Notes: generated by a model from the letters alone, not told the origin. A DNA stretch of 64,000 nt from Pyxidicoccus xibeiensis (GCF_024198175.1 NZ_JAJVKV010000005.1:682001-746000); one strand, 5' to 3'; numbered from the stretch's first letter, positions 53,201 to 61,961 are shown. Numbers and translations are program-made.

Positions 53201-55882
53201 GCGAGCACGCCTGCCACGGAGTATGTGCATGACGACTTTGGCAACCTCGTCTCCGTGAAGCTGCCGCACAGCAGCGATGGGGCGGGCGGCGCCGGGGTGA
53301 CCCGCTATGTGTACGATGCGCTGGGCCGCATGCTTCTGAAGGAGACGCCCGAGATGCGGGCCCGAGGCGAGCGGGTCTCGTACGAGTACGACATGCAGGG
53401 ACGCCTTCTTCGCGCGAAGCGCCACTACACGTCACCGCAGGCCGGACAGGAGAACCTGTACGTCCTGTCGTATGACGTGAACGACCCCGGGGATGCCACC
53501 AGCACGCCACCTGCCACCTGCCCGCAGCCGGCACGCACGGCGGGGCGCCTTCGCTACCGGCACGACTCGTTCGGGCGGACCTGGTACCAGTACGACACGC
53601 ACGGGCGCGTCGCGGGGGAGATTCGCCTGCGTGAAGGGCAGACCAGTTGCTCCGTCGCGGGCCTCGCTGACCGTCCCCACACGTTCTACACGTATACGGC
53701 CAATGGCAATCTGGCCTCTGTGATTTATCCTCACGGACGGGTCGTGACCTATGCGTATGGAACAGGTGCGAACCTGGATAGGGTCCAGGCCATCGACGTG
53801 AGGCTGTGGAACTCGTCTGGCTTCGCGGACACCCGGCTCATCGAAGGCATTGCCTGGGAGCCTTTCGGCGGCCTGCGCGGATACCGACTGAATCATCCGG
53901 CCTCGGCGACCAGCAGCGCGGTCGAGTACCTGCTGGGGGACAACGCCTCCCAGGCGCCTTCCGCCTGTCCCACGGCGGCTCCCAGCATGGCTGGCAGCGA
54001 CCTCACCGGCAGGTTGAGGGCCCTGCGGGTGTCGACCGGAAGCTTCTCTCCCGGTACCAGCAGTGGCGACATCTACAAGCGCACCTATACGTGGGCGGGA
54101 GACCAGGTAGCCCGGCTCGACACCTGCCTCCTGGGGGCTACGACGCCACGCATCGAGACCTTCGAGTACGACCGGACCTTGCGGCTGAAGGCGGCGGGCC
54201 GCCCGACGGGGAACTTCGCGGCGACGGGAGGCGCGTTCGCGAGTCGCAGCTACGGCTATGACGGCCGTGGCAACCGCACGGGATTGTCCGAGGACGGCTT
54301 CGTCCATGACGTCGATCTGGCCGCATCCCCGGCCGTGGACCGGCTGTCCGGGTGGGGCTCGACTGCTGCGGGCAGTCTCTTCCGCTATGCGCTCAGTCAC
54401 GATGCGGACGGCCGGGTGACCCAGAAGCGCTGGGCTGCCGGGATGAGCGGGACACCTGTCTACACCCTGGGCTTCGAGTATGGGCAGACGACCGGGGTTG
54501 CAACCGAGAGCGTGTTCCGCTCCGTCAACGTCAACGGCGTCTTCTACAACTACTTTTACGATGCGATGGGACGGCGGCGACTGAAGTCCCATCCGGGCGG
54601 GACGACGGATGAGTTCTTCCACGACATCGCCAGTCACCTCCTGACCGACCGGGGAAGCAATGCCTTCACGGTGCCAGTGGGGCATTACACCACGGACGAC
54701 TATGTCTGGCTGGGGGGGCGGCCCGTGGCCCTGGTCCGGGCGAAGTTCAGCAGTGCGTGGGTGAGACAGCCCGACAGCACGGGCGACTGCTCGCGAGACG
54801 GAGAGCCTGCGGCGTGTGGCGTCTACTTCCCGGTGACGGACCACATCGGCAAGCCGGTGCTGATGTTGGATGGCTCCCGGCGCGTGACGGCTGCGGCGGA
54901 CCATGACCCCTTCGGCCACGTTAACCGCGTCTCGCAGGTCGTGGAGACGGCGCACCCGTATCCCGACGCGACGACGACCACGCTGGCGACGTTCTCGCAG
55001 CCGAAGGAGAACAGCTCCGTCGTCGTCCGCCTCCGTGCGCGCTACCACCTGGTGGACTCCGAGGCTGGGGTGGACTTCATCCGGCTAGTGGATGCGAGCT
55101 CGGGAACGACGCTCGACCAACAATCCGGTGCACGCAGGGGACGCGTTACGACGCCCTGGGTGACTCCGTCGGCAAGCAATGTGTCCGTCAGGTTCTCGTC
55201 GGGGCCCGCTGGTGGCCCGGCGTATCAAGGGGCGGTCGTGGATGGGTACGAGTACCAGCGTTACCAATCGGGCGCTCAGCCCTTCTGGACTCCGCTGCGC
55301 TTTCCGGGCCAGTACCACGACGCGGAGACGGACCTGTTCGAGAACTGGAACCGGTACTATGACCCCAGTATTGGTAGGTATCTGCAGCCGGAGCCACGGA
55401 TCTCATCGGGGCCCACTGTGTTGCCTGTGTATGCCTATGCCATGAGCAATCCAGTGTGGCTGGTGGATGTGAATGGCTTGGCGCCGTTCGAGTATAGGTT
55501 CAATACGGAGTTTGACGCGGCCGTGGCGGGATTCAGATACGTCCGGGAGAAATTCATGCTGAGTAACTACGAGGTCGCTTTCTATATCTTCATGTCCCGG
55601 GGAAAATTCGCCTACTCGGAGCCGTTCGAGATACCACGGCCGGCAGGAAAGCAGAACAAGTGTGATGGAGGCAAAGTACTCATTGCGACGGGGACACAGG
55701 CCTTCTGTCACACGCACCCGGCCGAATGCAATCCGGCGTTCTCGCCAGGGGATAAAGGTACGTCCAAGAAAGTGCCCGGCCTCGATTTTTATCTCATGAA
55801 TGCCCAGGGGGCTGTCTTTCATATGCTCGATCAGACGACTAGCCCCATGGGAACTCCTAACTGGGAATCGGTCCTTCCTTGA
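50225..55882 (+). CDS. Secreted Rhs/YD-repeat polymorphic toxin-like protein
   Basis: 1885 aa. A Sec signal peptide (residues ~1-21, ending TAQA) takes the place of a PAAR domain. A Gly/Pro-rich linker (~37-75) leads to GDPVNIADGYTYIRETDFEIP, then dozens of YD repeats (YDALGRML, YDMQGRLLRA, YDGRGNRTG). The Rhs core ends at FPGQYHDAETDLFENWNRYYDPSIGRYLQPEP and the DVNGL variant of the cleavage motif (~1758-1762). The last ~123 residues contain CHTHP-AECNPAFSPGD, i.e. HxH-x8-SxxD, the zinc motif of JAMM proteases (also like DUF4329 tips). It is the third gene of a four-gene overlapping operon and is followed by a lipoprotein gene in the immunity position. Confidence 0.85.
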   Translation: MRWIFQAVSILVLVGPVTAQAQFCPADVLPRCDGSQGNPGGGGGAPPSGGGPPPPSSPPPSGGGAPPPPPSAGAGPQFFGDPVNIADGYTYIRETDFEIPLSQGSLPFIRMYVTPARSYGYSHFPQGFLPSTHTNYVPRPFGEHRNGGSLNWWHNFYSSVRKDSPTSAEVEVRDVDGFRNSLQWSNQPAVAGKWYVNGNAAGSRDRLWQDKADGGWPEKFVYYREGSGRYTYDAVYVHGDGSGARHYFLGRIEDTAYVSPGQVEVPRATLEYAQPSTDGGTAPDPLCPSGAAGSTPGVPYLRTVTDRDGTKLHFYYRRLENTRGRTECVLDHVNVEATADGGTAERTLVQYQYASGGNELARVDHPQTGRSFEYTYPLGNSPNDVMEAREGGALKSRHTYYYSSEDPKRDEAEGHDFAIEDVLSSRPGTKDACSIAMGGSVPTREFADSRASLGTGQTGQTTLTSRFTSAAAFYSHESWRLTSYEQRCDGTSCPGIVPGTETWEYECPGLDSSVAPAMTKAHKDMRGSWESYVHHVPDAGVPEAQGVPVKQLKLLTQVRAGALDSSGTGSLAEVRFGYTYGSTSRSLPAYEQLVERQETASVLAPSGTADPNARTQYVYDSTTNRLKATFHTGWTQVRDSNGAWSVQKRRIGVFHLRAPQCGGTGAEDAQGRVLETHGPCLVDATTTNVASITGCPTTAPFPVTKYEYWSQAETGHRRNRLKKQSMHPSGCGVGASLETQYLEYDAFGNATRVQDANGVITERVYNQDQLARQSIVEGAASTTTLFSYDQGRLKAIQHPQGNHDVFCYRTGTTAGQGCTGGAPTYLLQWRAKAADANGASWSEKVEYSYWPDETVKSATFLKWNGSTAEARRVMTFSADARRRPTFQGLGNLPSPVKASRLFDAEGNLTGIGFPYNGPPDVCGGPDSSGQPGSALCTALAYDRLDRLAKVDEFPADGSSQRTCFTYDAQSNVTSVRQGCAATTGTSDCASCSASTPATEYVHDDFGNLVSVKLPHSSDGAGGAGVTRYVYDALGRMLLKETPEMRARGERVSYEYDMQGRLLRAKRHYTSPQAGQENLYVLSYDVNDPGDATSTPPATCPQPARTAGRLRYRHDSFGRTWYQYDTHGRVAGEIRLREGQTSCSVAGLADRPHTFYTYTANGNLASVIYPHGRVVTYAYGTGANLDRVQAIDVRLWNSSGFADTRLIEGIAWEPFGGLRGYRLNHPASATSSAVEYLLGDNASQAPSACPTAAPSMAGSDLTGRLRALRVSTGSFSPGTSSGDIYKRTYTWAGDQVARLDTCLLGATTPRIETFEYDRTLRLKAAGRPTGNFAATGGAFASRSYGYDGRGNRTGLSEDGFVHDVDLAASPAVDRLSGWGSTAAGSLFRYALSHDADGRVTQKRWAAGMSGTPVYTLGFEYGQTTGVATESVFRSVNVNGVFYNYFYDAMGRRRLKSHPGGTTDEFFHDIASHLLTDRGSNAFTVPVGHYTTDDYVWLGGRPVALVRAKFSSAWVRQPDSTGDCSRDGEPAACGVYFPVTDHIGKPVLMLDGSRRVTAAADHDPFGHVNRVSQVVETAHPYPDATTTTLATFSQPKENSSVVVRLRARYHLVDSEAGVDFIRLVDASSGTTLDQQSGARRGRVTTPWVTPSASNVSVRFSSGPAGGPAYQGAVVDGYEYQRYQSGAQPFWTPLRFPGQYHDAETDLFENWNRYYDPSIGRYLQPEPRISSGPTVLPVYAYAMSNPVWLVDVNGLAPFEYRFNTEFDAAVAGFRYVREKFMLSNYEVAFYIFMSRGKFAYSEPFEIPRPAGKQNKCDGGKVLIATGTQAFCHTHPAECNPAFSPGDKGTSKKVPGLDFYLMNAQGAVFHMLDQTTSPMGTPNWESVLP

Positions 55883-56562
55883 GCAACAGAGGAATATCTT
55901 CAGGCCGAATCGTGCCGACTCTGCTCGCGTGTGGGCTGCTCGTGGCAGGTTGCGCGGCCCGTCCGGTGGCGCGACCAGAGGGGGCGCGCTGGCCCGAGCC
56001 GATGGAGCTGGATCGCATTGAGCCAGTACAAGGCATTAGCGTCCTGGCTCCGGCGCGCTCGTTCACGCAGGCACGAACGAATCAGTCGATGGACGCGACG
56101 CCATGCAGGAGGATGGCGCCACAGAAGGACCCCAACGCGGCGAAGGTGGCGTGTGGCTGGTATGGCCCCAGCTCACGGTCGCTGAGCTTCTACTGGTATG
56201 AAGGCATCCTTCCAGGATGTCTCTCCGGTGCGCAATGCCTGAACACGATGCGGGAGGTGTTCCAACTGCGCGAGGGCGCGTTCGGCGAGCCCTCTCGCCT
56301 GGAAGGCCGCTGGCTAGGGTGGCAGTCCTCGCCCGTAGAGATCGGCAGCCGGATTGTGAACCGGCACATCGCTCTTGGAAGGAACGTCGTCTTCCTCCAG
56401 GCGGTCTCGCTTGAGGGCGACCCATTCCCGGAAGCGAGTCTCTTCTTTGATTCCCTACGGGTTGTCTGTGCCGAGGGCGAGACCGGGCCAGACTGCTGCG
56501 GGAGTTCGAGCAAGTGTCCGGAGGCTCCTCGCCCAGCCGATGCCATCCAGCCCGGCCGGTGA
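55879..56562 (+). CDS. Lipoprotein after the secreted Rhs gene, candidate immunity
   Basis: 227 aa, no family recognised. Signal with lipobox LLVAGC (C24). TTG start overlaps the Rhs stop (TTGA). It contains seven further cysteines, two adjacent in DCCGSSSKC near the end. A lipid-anchored partner encoded directly after a toxin tip would protect the envelope against a toxin that acts outside the cytoplasm; this is inferred from position only. Confidence 0.65.
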   Translation: MSNRGISSGRIVPTLLACGLLVAGCAARPVARPEGARWPEPMELDRIEPVQGISVLAPARSFTQARTNQSMDATPCRRMAPQKDPNAAKVACGWYGPSSRSLSFYWYEGILPGCLSGAQCLNTMREVFQLREGAFGEPSRLEGRWLGWQSSPVEIGSRIVNRHIALGRNVVFLQAVSLEGDPFPEASLFFDSLRVVCAEGETGPDCCGSSSKCPEAPRPADAIQPGR

Positions 56563-56581
56563 GGACCCACGCCGGGTCCTC
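56561..56581 (+). terminator. Hairpin at the end of the Rhs operon
   Basis: GAGGACCC-ACGCC-GGGTCCTC, a perfect 8-bp stem starting in the stop codon of the lipoprotein gene. No T-tract follows. Confidence 0.5.
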
Positions 56582-56888
56582 CTCCGGATGCTTCAGCGCG
56601 ACGGGGGGATTTCTGCAGCTTGACTGCGTCCGTTAGAGGGGGGCGGAGTGGCCCTGGCAGTCCTGATACAGTGCCCCTGTCTCCGCCAGAGTTGCCGCTC
56701 GCCGGGCCGGAGCCGGTGCGTGGCATGGAGCCCGCAGCCCTCATCGGGAAGTAGGGCTGACTCAAAGAAGCCGTCCCCTTCGTCGGCCCGGAATCGTCTG
56801 TGTTGGCTGGTTCGTCGCGCGGACCTTTCTCGGAGGGTATTCTGGATGCCCACATTCCATCCCGAGCCGTGCTAGAACCTTCCCGTTC
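56582..56888. other. Intergenic region (about 300 bases)
   Basis: Between the Rhs operon and the amidohydrolase gene. Open frames here have no start signal or recognisable product. It should contain the amidohydrolase promoter; none is convincing by eye. Confidence 0.5.
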
Positions 56889-58214
56889 ATGGAAGGCCGC
56901 CTGCTGTTGAAGAACTGCGCCGTGTTCCGCGCGGATGGACGGGTCCGCACCGGCATGGCCGTGGTGGTGGAGGAGAACGTCATCCGCCGGGTAGCACCTG
57001 ACACCCAGGTGCCCGTGCTCCCAGGGGACTGGGAAGTCGCCTGCCGGGGCCGGCTCGTCGCTCCCGGACTCGTGGACTGTCACTCCCACATGGTCAACGG
57101 GCAGCTGCTGCCCGCCACCGGCTACTTCCTGCTGATGCCGCAGCGCGAGCGGCTGGAGCGGTCGCTGCGGGTGGCCCGGCTCCTGTCCAACGAGGACGTG
57201 GAGGCTCTCACCCGCTTCGCCGCCGCCCGGGCCCTGCGCGACGGCGTCAGCATGGTGGTGGAGCATCTGTCGTGCCTCGACGTGGCCGGAGGGCTTTCCG
57301 CCCAGGCGCGCGCGGCGCAGGACGTGGGCCTCCGGATGGTCACCAGCCACGCCACCCACAGCCTGGACGGCGCCCCTCAGGCAGAGACGTGGCTGGACGC
57401 CAACGCGGACTTCACCCGCCGCCACCGCGAGCACCCGCTCGTGCGCGGCGCCATCGGCTTCCATGCGTCCTTCACCTGTGACCACGCCCTGCTCACCCGC
57501 GTCTCCCGGCTGAGCCGCGAGCTGGACGCCCCCACCGTCTTCCACCTCGCGGAGAGCGAGGACGACCTCGCCACCACGTACTCCCGGCACGGTCAGCGCG
57601 TGGTGCCCCGGCTGGATGCGCTCGGGCTGCTCGGCCCCCGCGCCATCGCCGGCTACGCCCGCGCCCTGGACAGCGCCGAGGCCAGCCGTCTCAATGACAG
57701 CGGCACCTTCGTCGCGCTCGCCCCTCGCGACGCCCGTACCCTGGAGCGGGGCGTGGACCCGCTGGAGGCGGTGGTGTCCCGCGTCCAGCTGCTAGGCCTG
57801 GGCACCGGCGGTCACGGCACCCCCCAGGATGAGCTGAACGCCGCCATGGAGGGCGTGCTGCGCATCTCCCGCGCGGGACGCCTGCCGGACGTGGACGGCA
57901 CCCTGGCTCACCTGCTCATCAACGGCCCGGCGGAGCTGTGCACCCGGCTGTTCGACCTCCCCTCGGGCAACGTGGAGGAGGGGAGCATCGCGGACCTCGT
58001 CGTCTACGACTCCGTGCCCCCGGCGGACCCGGAGACGGGCTACTCGCCGCACCTGCTCGGGCAGATGGCGCGCTCGCCGGTGTCGTGGACCATCGTCAAC
58101 GGCCGCGTCTGCGTGCGCGAGGGCCAGTTGCTGGGCCACGACTACGTGGAGCTGGCCCGCGCCGCCACGGACGCGCTCCACCGCGTCTGGACGCGCGCCC
58201 GGCTGGGCAGCTGA
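56889..58214 (+). CDS. Amidohydrolase family protein, SsnA-like
   Basis: 441 aa metal-dependent hydrolase. The metal site starts with VDCHSHM (~61-67), followed by GFHASFTCDH, HLAESEDD and a terminal region LGTGGHGTPQDELNAAM. It is closest to SsnA-type putative aminohydrolases, whose substrate is unknown, in the chlorohydrolase/guanine deaminase branch. E. coli ssnA lies with selenium and purine-hydroxylase genes; nothing of that kind is here. The usual final aspartate (D in SDG/TD) appears replaced by GGHG, so activity is not certain. An rRNA methyltransferase gene follows by seven bases. Confidence 0.78.
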   Translation: MEGRLLLKNCAVFRADGRVRTGMAVVVEENVIRRVAPDTQVPVLPGDWEVACRGRLVAPGLVDCHSHMVNGQLLPATGYFLLMPQRERLERSLRVARLLSNEDVEALTRFAAARALRDGVSMVVEHLSCLDVAGGLSAQARAAQDVGLRMVTSHATHSLDGAPQAETWLDANADFTRRHREHPLVRGAIGFHASFTCDHALLTRVSRLSRELDAPTVFHLAESEDDLATTYSRHGQRVVPRLDALGLLGPRAIAGYARALDSAEASRLNDSGTFVALAPRDARTLERGVDPLEAVVSRVQLLGLGTGGHGTPQDELNAAMEGVLRISRAGRLPDVDGTLAHLLINGPAELCTRLFDLPSGNVEEGSIADLVVYDSVPPADPETGYSPHLLGQMARSPVSWTIVNGRVCVREGQLLGHDYVELARAATDALHRVWTRARLGS

Positions 58215-58221
58215 GGGCGTC

Positions 58222-59199
58222 ATGGGTTCCTCCCTGGTGGATACCCTGCGCGCCTCGCGCGAGCAGCGCGGGCCGCTGCTGACCGACGCCCGCACCACCG
58301 CCCTGCGCGTCCTCAACGGCGAGGCGGACGGCGTGCCCGAGGTGACGGCGGACGCCTTCGGCGACCTGTACGTCATCAGCCTCTACCGCGACCTCACCCC
58401 CGCGGAGGAGGAAGCGCTCCTCGACGCCGCGGTGGCCGCGTGGGCCCCCCGCAGCGTCTACCTCAAGCGCCGCCCCCGGGAGGCGCGCGTGCTGGCCAAC
58501 GTGGCCAAGGAGTCGCTCGCGCCCGAGGTCCCCGCCCGGGGCGAGCCGGTGGAGTCGCTCACCGCGCTGGAGAACGGGCTGTCCTTCCTCATCCGCCCTG
58601 CCCAGGGCCTGTCGGTGGGCCTGTACCTGGACATGCGGGACACGCGCGCGTGGCTCCTGGACCAGGTGCGCGGCCTCACCGTGCTCAACCTCTTCGCGTA
58701 CACCTGTGCCTTCGGCGTGGTGGCCACCGCGGGCGGCGCGAAGCGGGCGCTCAACCTGGATGCCAGCCGCCGCGTGCTGGAGTGGGGCGAGGAGAACGCG
58801 CGCCTCAACGGCCAGCCCGTGGACCGCTACGACTACGTGGCCGGGGACGTGTTCGACTGGCTCAAGCGCCTGGCGAAGAAGGGCGAGACGTTCGACGTCG
58901 TCATCTCCGACCCGCCGTCCTTCTCCACCACCCGCGCCGCGCGCTTCTCCGCCGCGCGCGACTACGCGAAGCTGGCCGAGGCGGCCGCCCGGGTGGTGGC
59001 CCCTGGGGGTCGGCTGGTCGCCTGCTGCAACCACGCGGGCCTGCCCGCCCGTCGCTTCGAGACCATGGTGGCCGAGGGCGTCGCGCTCGCGGGCCGGAAG
59101 GGGAAGGCGGTGGGCTCGCTCGGCCCCTCTCCGCTCGACTTCCCGCCACCGTCGGGCCACGAGCCGCCCCTCAAGGTGCACGTGGTCGAACTTCGTTAG
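58222..59199 (+). CDS. RlmI-like class I rRNA methyltransferase
   Basis: 325 aa. SAM binding: VLNLFAYTCAFGVVATAGGAKRALNLD (~150-177); active-site motif DPPSFS (~231). Upstream RPAQGLSVGLYLDMRDTR is typical of the RlmI/RlmK group that methylates 23S rRNA cytosine at carbon 5. It is shorter than E. coli RlmI (396 aa) and seems to lack a full N-terminal PUA domain. The target is inferred. Confidence 0.85.
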   Translation: MGSSLVDTLRASREQRGPLLTDARTTALRVLNGEADGVPEVTADAFGDLYVISLYRDLTPAEEEALLDAAVAAWAPRSVYLKRRPREARVLANVAKESLAPEVPARGEPVESLTALENGLSFLIRPAQGLSVGLYLDMRDTRAWLLDQVRGLTVLNLFAYTCAFGVVATAGGAKRALNLDASRRVLEWGEENARLNGQPVDRYDYVAGDVFDWLKRLAKKGETFDVVISDPPSFSTTRAARFSAARDYAKLAEAAARVVAPGGRLVACCNHAGLPARRFETMVAEGVALAGRKGKAVGSLGPSPLDFPPPSGHEPPLKVHVVELR

Positions 59200-59234
59200 C
59201 GCACCAGGGCCCGGCAGGGGTAGGTTTGGACCGC

Positions 59235-60464
59235 ATGCCTCCCGCCGCACAGCAGCAGCAACGAGAATTCGGCAAGTACCGGCTCATCGACCGCATCGCC
59301 GTGGGGGGGATGGCGGAAATCTTCCTCGCGCACCAGCAGGGCGAAGATGGCCGCGAGTCACCGGTCGTCATCAAGCGCATCCGCCCGCACCTGTCCAAGC
59401 ACGCGGCCTTCGTGAAGATGTTCCTCAACGAGGCCCGGCTCGCCGCGCAGCTCAACCACCCCAACGTGGTGCAGATCCACGACCTGGGGAAGATTGCGGA
59501 GAGCCACTTCATCGCCATGGAGTACGTGGCCGGGCGCGACATGCGTCGGGTGGTGCCCAAGGCGGAGGCGCTCGGGATTCCCTTCCCCCTGGTGTACGCG
59601 GTGAAGATTGCCTCGTGTGTCTGCGCGGGCCTGCACCACGCGCACACCAAGGTGGACCTCTACGGAAACCCGCTCAACATCGTCCACCGGGACGTGTCGC
59701 CGGAGAACGTCGTCGTCGCCTTCGACGGCTCGGTGAAGATTCTCGACTTCGGCATCGCCAAGGCCGCCAACCAGGTGGGCCAGACGCGCACCGGCGAAAT
59801 CAAGGGCAAGCTCAGCTACATGAGCCCGGAGCAGTGCCTGGGCAGCCCGCTGGACTGCCGCAGCGACATCTTCTCCCTGGGCGTCGTCCTCTACGAGTGG
59901 CTCACCGGCTTCAAGCTCTTCACCGGTGAGTCCGAGGTGGCGGTGATGCGCAGCATCACCGAGGGGAAGATCTACGCACCCTCGTACTTCCGGGAGGACC
60001 TGCCCGAGCGGCTGGAAGCCATCCTGATGAAGGCGCTGGAGCGAGACAGGGACAAGCGCTACCAGACGGCCGCGCAGATGCAGAAGGACCTGGACGCCTT
60101 CCTGGACGCGTACGAGTTCACCCCCACGGCCCTGCACCTGTCCAACTTCATCAAGCAGCTCTTCGAGGAGGAGCTGCAGGCGGAGCAGCGCCGCATGGCG
60201 ACGCGCGCCGCCTCCGCGCCCACCTCCGAGGAGGCGCTGGAGCTGGCGGAGGTGGTGGCCGCGCTCGACACCGAGAAGGGCTCGCCCGCGCCGGCCCCCG
60301 CCACCCCGGCCGCCGCGAGCGACGAGCGCACCGAGCCGCGCATGCTGGCGGTGCCGCTCAGCCCGGCCGCCTACGAGGCGCTGGAGGCCGTGGCCCGCCG
60401 CAACGACGTCCCCATGGGGCGGCTGGTGTCGGAGCTGCTCGAGTCCTGGCTGAAGTACCGCTGA
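59235..60464 (+). CDS. Serine/threonine protein kinase with possible RHH tail
   Basis: 409 aa Hanks-type kinase. Gly-rich loop IAVGGMAEIF (~21-30), lysine in VVIKRI, catalytic loop HRDVSPENVV (~152), DFGIAKA (~172) and the activation-segment end YMSPEQ. No membrane helix, so cytosolic. After an Ala/Pro-rich linker (~310-365) the last ~45 residues (RMLAVPLSPAAYEALEAVARR ... MGRLVSELLESWLKYR) look like a ribbon-helix-helix DNA-binding or dimer domain. ATG 59235 chosen; the frame upstream is antisense-type read-through of the methyltransferase gene. truA begins one base after its stop. Confidence 0.88.
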   Translation: MPPAAQQQQREFGKYRLIDRIAVGGMAEIFLAHQQGEDGRESPVVIKRIRPHLSKHAAFVKMFLNEARLAAQLNHPNVVQIHDLGKIAESHFIAMEYVAGRDMRRVVPKAEALGIPFPLVYAVKIASCVCAGLHHAHTKVDLYGNPLNIVHRDVSPENVVVAFDGSVKILDFGIAKAANQVGQTRTGEIKGKLSYMSPEQCLGSPLDCRSDIFSLGVVLYEWLTGFKLFTGESEVAVMRSITEGKIYAPSYFREDLPERLEAILMKALERDRDKRYQTAAQMQKDLDAFLDAYEFTPTALHLSNFIKQLFEEELQAEQRRMATRAASAPTSEEALELAEVVAALDTEKGSPAPAPATPAAASDERTEPRMLAVPLSPAAYEALEAVARRNDVPMGRLVSELLESWLKYR

Positions 60465-60465
60465 C

Positions 60466-61263
60466 ATGCCCCGGCTGAAGCTGACGCTCGAATACGACGG
60501 GACGCGCTACGTGGGCTGGCAGGTGCAGCCCAACGGCCCGTCGCTGCAGGCGACGCTGGAGGACGGGCTGGCCCGGCTGCTGGGCGAGCAGGTGTCCCTG
60601 GAGTGCGCGGGGCGCACGGACTCGGGCGTCCACGCCACCGGGCAGGTGGCCTGCTTCGACACGCATCGGGTGCTGCCCATGAAGGCGTACGTCATGGGCC
60701 TCAACAGCCTGCTGCCGGACGACGTGGCGGTGGTGCAGGCCGTGGAGGTGCCGGCGGACTTCGACCCGCGCCGCTGGTCCCGGGGCAAGCGCTACCGGTA
60801 CCGGCTGAGCAACCGCCGCACGCGCTCGCCGCTGCGCCGGCTGACGCACTGGGAAGTCTTTGCCCCCCTGGACGTGGAGGCCATGCGGCGGGCCGCGACG
60901 CACCTGCTGGGCCGGCATGACTTCTCCGCCTTCCGGGCCGCGGACTGCCAGGCGAAGCACGCGGTGCGCGAGCTGCGGCGAGTGGCGGTGGAGGGCGAGG
61001 CCGGGGACGCGATGGCCTTCGTGGTGGAGGGCACGGCGTTCCTCAAGCACATGGTGCGCAACCTGGCGGGGACGCTGGTGGAGGTGGGGAAGGGGCGCCG
61101 GCCGGAGGCGTGGGTGGCCGAGGTGCTGGCCTCGCGCAACCGGAAGCTGGCCGGGCCCACCGCGCCGCCGCAGGGGCTGGTGCTGGAGGAGGTCTTCTAC
61201 GGGGACGGCCCGCCCCCTCGCACGCCGGGGGGCGCACCGGACGTGGACGAGGACGAGGGCTGA
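60466..61263 (+). CDS. truA: tRNA pseudouridine synthase A
   Basis: 265 aa, full length. LTLEYDGTRYVGWQVQPNG at the N-terminus and the catalytic GRTDSGVHA with D52. It converts uridines 38-40 in the tRNA anticodon arm to pseudouridine. The start is one base after the kinase stop, so the two are co-transcribed. Confidence 0.95.
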   Translation: MPRLKLTLEYDGTRYVGWQVQPNGPSLQATLEDGLARLLGEQVSLECAGRTDSGVHATGQVACFDTHRVLPMKAYVMGLNSLLPDDVAVVQAVEVPADFDPRRWSRGKRYRYRLSNRRTRSPLRRLTHWEVFAPLDVEAMRRAATHLLGRHDFSAFRAADCQAKHAVRELRRVAVEGEAGDAMAFVVEGTAFLKHMVRNLAGTLVEVGKGRRPEAWVAEVLASRNRKLAGPTAPPQGLVLEEVFYGDGPPPRTPGGAPDVDEDEG

Positions 61264-61283
61264 ATTGGAGTAGGCTGCCGGCC

Positions 61284-61910
61284 GTGAGCCCCAAGACGAG
61301 TGTCCTCGAACCGCTGCGCGTCCGCGTCCGCCGCTTCCAGTTCATCGTGGGACTGGGCTTCCTGGCGCTCGTCGGAGGCTCGGTGCTGAGCGTGTCGCTG
61401 GCGATGCGGCTGAGCGCGCGGGTGCAGACGCTGCCACTCGGGTTCATGCGGGTGCTGATGGCGGTGCTGCTGGAGAACCTCTGGGTGCTCGGGGTGCTGC
61501 CGCTGCTCTGCTACGGCGCGGCGCGGGTGATGGAGCTCAAGCCGTGGAGCACGGCGGCGGGCTCGGCCACCTCCGGCGCGGTGTTCGTCCTGGCGCTCAA
61601 CTTCGTGCAGAGCGGCGCGGACGGCCTGTGGCTGGGCGGGCTGATGTCGGTGCTGAACCTGGCGGCCTTCGCCGTGGGCATCGTCCTCAGCGCCCGCGCC
61701 GTGAAGCTGGGCCGCGCCGCGGCGGCGCAGCAGACCGTGAAGGCCCAGGCCAAGGCCCAGGAGCGCAAGTCCGAGTACGACGAGTTCCTCCGCGCCGCGG
61801 AGCAGGGCGGGGAGCGCCTGGAGCAGCGCGAGGCCGCATCGCAGGCGACGCCTTCCGAGCAGCCCCAGGCCGAAGCGGCCACGGACACGCCGAAGAACCC
61901 TGCCGCCTGA
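61284..61910 (+). CDS. Four-helix membrane protein of unknown function
   Basis: 208 aa. Four hydrophobic segments (about 18-40, 55-78, 92-110, 118-140) and a cytosolic C-terminal tail of about 65 charged residues with a short coiled-coil region (QQTVKAQAKAQERKSEYDEFLRAAEQ) and low-complexity end. GTG 61284 is chosen as the first start after truA that leads into the first helix; no strong ribosome site. Not recognised as any family. Confidence 0.65.
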   Translation: MSPKTSVLEPLRVRVRRFQFIVGLGFLALVGGSVLSVSLAMRLSARVQTLPLGFMRVLMAVLLENLWVLGVLPLLCYGAARVMELKPWSTAAGSATSGAVFVLALNFVQSGADGLWLGGLMSVLNLAAFAVGIVLSARAVKLGRAAAAQQTVKAQAKAQERKSEYDEFLRAAEQGGERLEQREAASQATPSEQPQAEAATDTPKNPAA

Positions 61911-61919
61911 GCGTGGTGG

Positions 61920-61961
61920 GGCCCATGCATTTCTGTTGAGTCCTGGGGTTCCGCATGGGCC
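61920..61961. repeat. Inverted repeat with 9-bp arms
   Basis: GGCCCATGC (61920-61928) and GCATGGGCC (61953-61961) are exact inverted copies separated by 24 bases, in the 147-base gap after the membrane protein gene. It may be a terminator-type stem or a binding site. Confidence 0.45.
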
